Assembly (NCBI GenBank): GCA_030655735.1
Contig: JAUSPK010000040.1
Location: 1-13,438, forward strand
From: Syntrophales bacterium
Lineage (GTDB): Bacteria; Desulfobacterota; Syntrophia; Syntrophales; UBA2210
DNA: 13,438 nt
Reading direction: 5' to 3'
The notes below the pieces were generated by a model. It was not told the DNA's origin. It made no database searches and saw only the letters and a program-made list of their open reading frames with translations. Below, piece by piece: positions 12,487-13,438 of this stretch. How positions within the stretch are numbered: the stretch's first letter is position 1; each line of letters opens with the position of its first letter. The translations under genes were made by a program, and so were the position numbers.

Positions 12487-13305
12487 ATGACCTATTCACG
12501 CATTGAAGAAATTCTCCCCCTTGTCCAGAAACCGGGCAGGTATATCGGGGGGGAGATCAATTCCATACGGAAGGACCGGGGTGCCTGCCGGCTGACCTTT
12601 GCCCTTGCCTTTCCCGACACCTATGAAATAGGCATGTCGCATCTCGGCCTGCAGATCCTCTACTCCATCCTGAATGATGACCCACAAATAGCTGCCGAGA
12701 GGGTTTTCGCCCCCTGGCCGGATATGGAGACCCTGATGAGGGACAGCGGCATCCCCCTCGCCTCTCTCGAATCGGGGACCCCCCTGTCCGAATTCGATAT
12801 CGTGGGGTTTTCGCTGCAGTATGAGCTTTCCTACACGAACGTCCTGAACATGCTGGATCTGGGAGGCATCCCAATATACGCCGCAGATCGAGGGGAGGAT
12901 GTACCTATCATCATCGCGGGCGGCCCCTGTGTCTTCAACCCCACACCGATGGCGGCATTCTTCGACGCGTTTGCCATAGGAGAGGGGGAAGAGGTGATCG
13001 GGGAGATCTCACGCGCGGTGATCAACGGGAAGGAAAGGGGGGCTGCACGCTCCGATCTTTTGGCCCTCCTGGCGGAGATCGATGGGGTCTGGGTCCCAGC
13101 CCTGCACGGCGGGGGAAAAAAGATAAAGAAACGGGCGGTAGCCGATCTGGAGAAGTGGCGCGGTCCGTCGAGACCGATCGTACCCATCGTCGGGACCGTC
13201 CATGACCGGATAACGCTGGAGGTTGCCCGGGGCTGCACCCGGGGATGCCGCTTCTGTCAGGCGGGGATGGTATGGAGACCCGTCAGAGAGAGGTCACCCG
13301 GCTAA
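12487..13305 (+). CDS. TIGR03960-like B12-binding-type radical SAM protein, N-terminal part ended by an in-frame TAA
   Basis: The open frame codes 272 residues matching the N-terminal half of the TIGR03960 radical SAM family, whose members are about twice as long or more. Visible are the PGRYIGGEINSIRK opening (16-29), AFPDTYEIGMSHLGLQILY (41-59), the ERVFAPWPDME segment (71-81), and a Rossmann-like region up to about residue 200. The radical SAM cluster follows as Cys250-x3-Cys254-x2-Cys257 (GCTRGCRFCQAG). The frame is then cut by TAA at 13303-13305, fifteen residues after the last cluster cysteine, leaving almost none of the SAM barrel. The same frame resumes at once without further stops to the window end. 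So this is a nonsense mutation, a sequencing error or a decaying gene. It begins two bases after mdh. Confidence 0.85.
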   Translation: MTYSRIEEILPLVQKPGRYIGGEINSIRKDRGACRLTFALAFPDTYEIGMSHLGLQILYSILNDDPQIAAERVFAPWPDMETLMRDSGIPLASLESGTPLSEFDIVGFSLQYELSYTNVLNMLDLGGIPIYAADRGEDVPIIIAGGPCVFNPTPMAAFFDAFAIGEGEEVIGEISRAVINGKERGAARSDLLALLAEIDGVWVPALHGGGKKIKKRAVADLEKWRGPSRPIVPIVGTVHDRITLEVARGCTRGCRFCQAGMVWRPVRERSPG

Positions 13306-13438
13306 CTGGAAGAGATGGCGCGCGAGATGCTCTCTTCAACGGGTCATACCGAGGTGTCCCTCCTCTCCCTCAGTTCCGGTGACTATTCCTGTATCGAATA
13401 CCTCCTGACATCGCTCATGGATCGGCATTACGACAAAC
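13306..13438 (+). pseudogene. Continuation of the radical SAM gene beyond the in-frame stop, partial at the window end
   Basis: Immediately after the TAA the same frame stays open for 44 codons to the right edge. It encodes LEEMAREMLSSTGH and then LLSLSSGDYSCIEYLL, which continue the radical SAM barrel as expected for the TIGR03960 family. No shift of frame is needed, so a single codon separates the two parts. A CTG follows the stop directly and an ATG lies at 13315, but neither has a convincing ribosome site. Independent translation of this part is therefore unlikely. Confidence 0.7.

Noticed and set aside
13303..13305. Stop-codon recoding (selenocysteine or pyrrolysine) in the radical SAM gene
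   Set aside because: Those use TGA and TAG respectively; the codon here is TAA, and the stretch is not a usual selenocysteine position.

Overview
This 13.4-kb stretch looks like core chromosome from a Gram-negative, probably anaerobic bacterium. The best guess is a Desulfobacterota (former Deltaproteobacteria) relative such as a Syntrophales-type organism. That guess rests on the gene mix: a radical SAM protein directly behind malate dehydrogenase, a C_GCAxxG_C_C redox protein, a lipoprotein with TPR and periplasmic-binding domains, and a cytidylate-kinase-like protein. The DNA is moderately GC-rich throughout and genes are tightly packed with good ribosome binding sites. I see no phage, integrase, insertion-sequence transposase, CRISPR, tRNA or rRNA, and no gene-free gap over 300 bases.

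Layout. (1) Positions 1-3394, minus strand, read right to left: flavin reductase-like protein, aldo/keto reductase, a small QW-motif alpha/alpha-toroid protein, a TerC-family membrane protein, and the start of a DedA-family membrane protein that runs off the left edge. Spacing suggests one long operon from a promoter near 3463-3491. (2) Positions 3577-5182: an AhpD-like carboxymuconolactone-decarboxylase-family protein on the plus strand, convergent with a C_GCAxxG_C_C protein and a LysE-family exporter on the minus strand. (3) Positions 5320-7813, plus strand: an exported single-HKD phospholipase D-like protein and, 7 bases on, a large LpoA-like lipoprotein. (4) Positions 7828-7931: an imperfect nested palindrome of about 104 bp between convergent genes, resembling a small repeat or miniature mobile element. 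(5) Positions 7951-11002, minus strand, read right to left: PurU, a nucleoside-recognition (Gate) membrane protein, a cytidylate-kinase-like protein and a one-domain cupin. (6) Positions 11142-13438, plus strand: a conserved-looking unknown protein, malate dehydrogenase and a TIGR03960-like radical SAM protein that is cut by an in-frame TAA just past its CxxxCxxC motif.

The genes are mostly housekeeping and redox functions: malate oxidation (Mdh), one-carbon balance and formate release (PurU), peroxide or thiol redox (AhpD-like and Cys-rich proteins), and envelope maintenance (DedA, TerC, LpoA-like, PLD-like). I find no clear new defence or mobile system. The points most worth a second look are the interrupted radical SAM gene, the palindromic element, the short QW-motif protein in the TerC/DedA operon, and the degenerate P-loop of the kinase-like protein.
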